DNA of 64,000 bases from Mytilus edulis. Its lineage: Eukaryota; Mollusca; Bivalvia; Mytilida; Mytilidae. Numbering within the stretch: position 1 is the first letter of the stretch; each line of letters opens with the position of its first letter. The stretch is taken from positions 51,891,527 through 51,955,526 of the forward strand of contig NC_092345.1 in the NCBI RefSeq assembly GCF_963676685.1. The letters are read 5' to 3'. Position numbers and translations under genes: made by a program. Positions 60,059 through 64,000 of this stretch are shown one piece after another. Below the pieces are notes generated by a model that was not told where the DNA came from, ran no database searches, and saw only the letters and a list, made by a program, of their open reading frames with translations.

Positions 60059-63000
60059 GTATTTCGTTTTATTCGTTTTTGTTTTGTTTTTCATTTTTCA
60101 GACTTTCCGTAACTATTTTGCTATCAGTCAGATCTTAGTTTGTATAACAAAGAAAGAGAAAATTGTTATTTTCATGCATAAAAAGTTCAAACTTTTGGAG
60201 ACTAACTAAGATTCATAGTTCAACTGACAAAACCCTAATAGAATATCTATAATTACTTTTACAATTACCTGCAATTTTCACTATCTATTCATTTTACCGT
60301 TACGACAGCAAGATTTAATGATCGATCAGAACATCGAATATAAAGAAGATCGGATGTATATGAAGAGATTTTCTAATCAATGTGATACATGAATCACATC
60401 CTATATTTGTCGTTGAAGTTTTTCATGAAGAATCCCAAGGTTAGGACATGTTCAAAATAGCTTTTAATAACAGCGAGACTACTTAACTCAGTTTTTTGTT
60501 TTTGTCTTTTTAAAATCTGTTTTTGTGCTTCGTATCGATCTGAAAGTTGAAGGTGGTACCTAACACTACAGGGAGATAACTCTGTAAAATCAGCTCAACG
60601 TTTTGATTACGCTGTGTTGTTAAGGGAGTATCAAGCTTCTCAATGATCAAAATAAGTGTTCATCAAACTGTTATATAACCAGTGTAATTTTTCTGATAAA
60701 ACGGTTGGTTCAAATTTTTTGAAATTTTTATATTTTTGTCAAAGGCTCAGAGTAAATACTTTGTCAAAATTTAAAGAAAATTAAACGAGCCAAATTAATT
60801 TTAGTCAAAGTGTTGGGTCCCACCTTAACCCTTTCCAATTGAATTGTATTGCCTGTACTATTCTAAACCTCACTACATGTTCATCTGCTTGTCCATCGAC
60901 TCAACAACGTTGTGAGGGGTGTCTGTTGTTACATACATATATGTCTAACTTTTCAGTCATTTATGGATCTTATTTATCTCTTTTTCTCTACATCTGATTT
61001 AGAACATATTTAGAGCTTAACATATTGTTAATACACCAGAATACCTTGACATATATAGATGTCTTTTATTATAGGCTGCTTTTACAACATTTTCCTTTTG
61101 CTTAAATAAAATCAGTTCAGATAATCAAAATTGAAAGACAGTAAGTTTGATGAACATACTAAAAAGTGTCATTTTATTTCATTTTTACATCGTATTCCGT
61201 TTATTTTTAAGGTGTGACATACATACGATGGGGAAGAAAAGATTGTCCAAGTAGAGCAGAACTGGTTTATACAGGTAAATGATTCTACATTCGAGTTCGA
61301 CTTCTAAAATATGTAACCTGAAGTAAAAACAAGATGTTTGTTTCATGGCTTTTTAAACGTTTGAAGACATGAATGAATCAATATGGAAATTTACAAACTA
61401 ATACCCAAAGCACTTTAAATGAAGAAGGTTATCTGGTGTAGATTTAGTAAATAAGCAAATATAATTACATAATAAATTTTCACCTTTTTCACCTTAAATG
61501 ATTGACATTTTTGTTTCATGTTTTATCGTGATATTTTTCCTGCAATGTTGCATTTTCGATTACAAAACCTAAAACCACCTCTTCCTATTTGTAAATATTT
61601 TTTTGTGTTAAAGTTTCACCAACGCACCATGTAATATATATTATAGTGTTGTGTGATTGTTATAATGATGTTGGTCCAAAGTGCCTGTGTGTTGGAAAAT
61701 CGAAATATTTGACTGAGACAATATAGAATAATTGACTTTTGATGAGATTGTTACAATAATTTATCATCCCCAAAGATATGACATTAATTGAGGACAACGA
61801 TCAAGTGTGAATTTCTAGCAGTTGCAATGTCATAGGTCACTGTTCAATTTTCGTGTTTTGGTCTGTTTCTCATATTATATTATAAATATAAAATTTCGAC
61901 TTTACTTGGTAGATGGAACGTGTACATGTCTGTTTGGCAGCAGTCAACCATGTGTTATAATCTTAATCACTTTAACATGTATAACTTGGATGGAGAGTTG
62001 TCTCATTGGCACTCACACCACATCTGCCTTTATCTATAAAAACGTTTATTTTTTTTTAAATTTCAGGATTAGATTTCAGCATTCAAATTTTTAATATTCA
62101 ATTTTTACCAGGGTCGATCGCGAGGAAGCAGTCAAAAACATAAAGCTTCATTAAATTTTCCTGGTTAAATGTGTTTCGCAGAGATAATGAACATTAATTA
62201 AGCTTTATGTGGCGCATGGTGTGTGGTAGGTATGGAACGCCGAAGCTGCCTTATGATAATGACAGAAAAGTATGAAAGATACATACATGTCAACTGACCC
62301 GTATACTGCGGGTGTGACCCGAGATTTTCACAATTCTGAGGGATCACCCGGGACATCCGCCGGGTCATTGAAATAACCCGGGAATTCCGAAAATGACCCG
62401 ATTTCACCCGTATTTCTTAGCCTTGAGATTGATTTCATAAGTAATATTCCTTTGAAATACCGGCAAATTTGTAATTCTTCCATGAACAGAAAGTTCATCT
62501 AGCTATGTAAACTGTCACATTAAGTGACCCATTAAGTGCATGGCTTTACTTGACAGCTTTGGTGTCAAACACACTGTTAATTAACACCAAATACCTTAGC
62601 TTTTAGTTTAGGTCGTCAATAAATTGCACTATTGGTTTACAAAGATATTTCAACTAGAGTTACTTCCCCTTATTTGTCACCATTCAAAATTATTCCTTAT
62701 ATTTACGTTTTATGGGTGAAAAAGATTAAATCATTAAAATATAAAATTCAAATACATATTGAAAAATAACTTTTCATTATTTTTATACCTTTATAAATCT
62801 TTAAAAAAAAGTTGAAAATTATTTTTTACATTTATACTTCCTTTAACTGTATTACTATATTTTATCATAGTCTAATTTCCTTGGAAATCGAATGCTGGTA
62901 TGTTAAAGGCAGTAGCTATATTGTCAAACATTTTAAAATTACATTACAAAAATAAATTGTAGTAATTGATGAGTTGTTGATCTCAAAACGTAAAGAACAT

Positions 63001-63624
63001 AAGACTGTGTTACATAAATTTATAAAAATCTTTAAAAGTGCAATGAAATAATAATCAATAGGATTTAAAATGACTTAAACAAGTGAACATGCATTGACGT
63101 TTTGGTATCTTTAATATACATTATAAGAAAATGTACCAGAAATACTGAAATTCAGCTGGAAAAAGTTCGTACGCGTTATGACCTGAGATTTGATTATTCA
63201 ATGCAGGTCATGACCAGCATTTTCATCGTCACAGGTTGACAGGTATGAAGATAGCTACATCTTGTACCAATATGTCCCATAGTATATATGTTTATCTTAG
63301 TGATATAGCTTTTTAGGGTTTTTCTCCCAGAAACCAATCCAGGTATTTTATTCAATAATAAATTTATTGTCAAGTTATTTATTTTAGGACAGGCCGGTGG
63401 TAATCATTACACGAAGAAAGGAGGCGGTGTTAACTACCTTTGTCTACCAAATGATCCAGAAAATGGAGAACAACAGTCGTATTCAAATGACCAGATATAT
63501 GGTAGTGAATACGAAATCAAGTATGCGCACACACCAACGGGATGGCCCGGAAGTCTGCACAATACGGAGGTACCTTGTTCAGTCTGCTTCCGGAAACATA
63601 AATCCGCCATGATAATGGTTCCAG
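59764..63624 (+). CDS. Short-chain collagen C4-like secreted protein, 5' part (runs off the window)
   Basis: Exons 59,764-60,058, 61,212-61,274 and 63,388-63,624 join in phase (all phase 1), giving 198 residues with an open donor. Residues 1-22 are a signal peptide (CLHVLWCFLALVCVSVW). Residues 40-98 are a charged, helix-prone segment (KNLNKHLKTFIEQEMKKVFE..) likely to form a coiled coil. From exon 2 on come GVTYIRWGRKDCPSRAELVY, GGNHYTKKGGGVNYLCLPND and VPCSVCFRKHKSAMIMVPG. These are the landmarks of molluscan proteins named after sponge short-chain collagen C4. No Gly-X-Y repeat is present here. The remaining C-terminal half should lie beyond 64,000. The function of the family is not established. 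Confidence 0.85.
60550..60826. mobile_element. MITE, TIR AAGGTGG(T/G)ACC(T/C)AACACT (collagen gene intron 1)
   Basis: The left AAGGTGGTACCTAACACT matches the complement of the right end, AAGGTGGGACCCAACACT. 277 bp, non-coding. Confidence 0.75.
61212..61274 (+). CDS. Collagen C4-like exon 2
   Basis: 63 nt encoding VTYIRWGRKDCPSRAELVYT, the family's VTY.RWGR..CP.....VY block. Acceptor TTTTTAAG, donor G|GTAAAT. Confidence 0.88.
61600..62080. repeat. Dispersed repeat fragment (collagen gene intron 2)
   Basis: GGATGGAGAGTTGTCTCATT then ACTCACACCACATCT is another variant of the tail seen at 22,690 and 49,780. The 90-codon plus frame is incidental. Confidence 0.5.
62276..63250. mobile_element. Putative DNA element with CCCGGGT-rich left arm
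   Basis: ACATACATGTCAACTGACC at the left pairs loosely with the complement of the right end, TCATACCTGTCAACCTGTGA (63,229-63,250). The left arm (62,295-62,410) repeats ACCCG/CGGGT words about ten times. No transposase. Ends are approximate. Confidence 0.4.
63388..63624 (+). CDS. Collagen C4-like exon 3
   Basis: 79 codons from GQAGGNHYTKKGGGVNYLCL to HKSAMIMVPG, with NYLCLP, YGSEYEIKY and PCSVC blocks. Donor G|GTATTT, phase 1, into an intron that leaves the window. The opposite-strand frame at 63,434 is a shadow. Confidence 0.88.
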
Positions 63625-63659
63625 GTATTTTGAAGTTTAAAAACACATTATTCAATTAA

Positions 63660-64000
63660 CCACCTTTAGCGCTGCACCCTATATGATACAAATTTTGCTT
63701 GATAAATTACAAGGAAGACTTAGCCATAATAAGTCATGGTAGGGAAATCGACTCTACTCGTAAATAAATATTTAATATAGTAACAAGTATATGTACTTCT
63801 TTAACGTCGCTGTAGCAAATTTCACAAATTTGTAAAATTTAAGTCCTTTCTTTGTCAGAAAGTTTTGATTTTATTAGACTTTTATTGTATTGATAATGAA
63901 TGTAAAGATTTGAACAGATCAAAATGTATCTGTGAAATCTTTCGGTTAAAACTAGTTAGATAGATACGATCAATAAAGTCAGTCATTATACTAGAATTGA
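63660..64000. other. Start of collagen gene intron 3
   Basis: AT-rich intron sequence with no further exon before the window end. Confidence 0.5.

Overview
This is an AT-rich, intron-rich animal nuclear window with no bacterial-style operons. The short-chain collagen C4-like family, tRNA-derived and Penelope-like retroelements, and several dispersed repeat families that I recognise from mussel DNA point to a bivalve, most likely Mytilus or a close relative. That organism call is recognition plus inference; no database search was possible.

Layout. (1) Positions 1-8,180 are repeats: a Helitron/Helentron-like element with four internal 500-bp units (1,081-3,348), a decayed Penelope-like element (3,640-5,190) and a decayed LINE reverse transcriptase (6,720-7,340, minus). 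(2) Positions 8,672-35,685, minus strand, hold a complete 15-exon SLC5 sodium:solute symporter of the SMCT/SMVT type. All exon phases join, giving 658 or 661 residues, because two alternative, homologous first exons (31,600-31,998 and 35,278-35,685) end in the same phase-0 donor. Its introns carry nested DNA transposons, head-to-head MITEs, a SINE, minisatellites and solo Penelope-like 3' ends. (3) Positions 35,686-43,440 are intergenic: a MITE (36,867-37,571), one unrecognised small ORF (39,264-39,521) and a broken Penelope-like element with terminal repeats (40,394-42,850). (4) Positions 43,484-54,663, plus strand, hold a six-exon secreted protein of 366 residues. It looks like the Cache plus EGF-like ectodomain of the GPR158/GPR179 orphan class C receptors, but it ends in a stop codon before any membrane segment. 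Two Penelope-like copies lie in its first intron. (5) Positions 54,801-59,345 are two further non-coding mobile elements. (6) From 59,764 past the window end, plus strand, is the 5' part (three exons) of a secreted short-chain collagen C4-like protein.

The three genes share no obvious pathway: one is a plasma-membrane Na+-coupled organic-anion or vitamin carrier, and two are secreted proteins. Most of the window is mobile DNA, and several elements end within tens of bases of splice sites. The strongest leads are the receptor-less GPR158-like ectodomain, the twin first exons of the symporter, and several non-autonomous elements with dense subterminal motif arrays or large hairpin potential.
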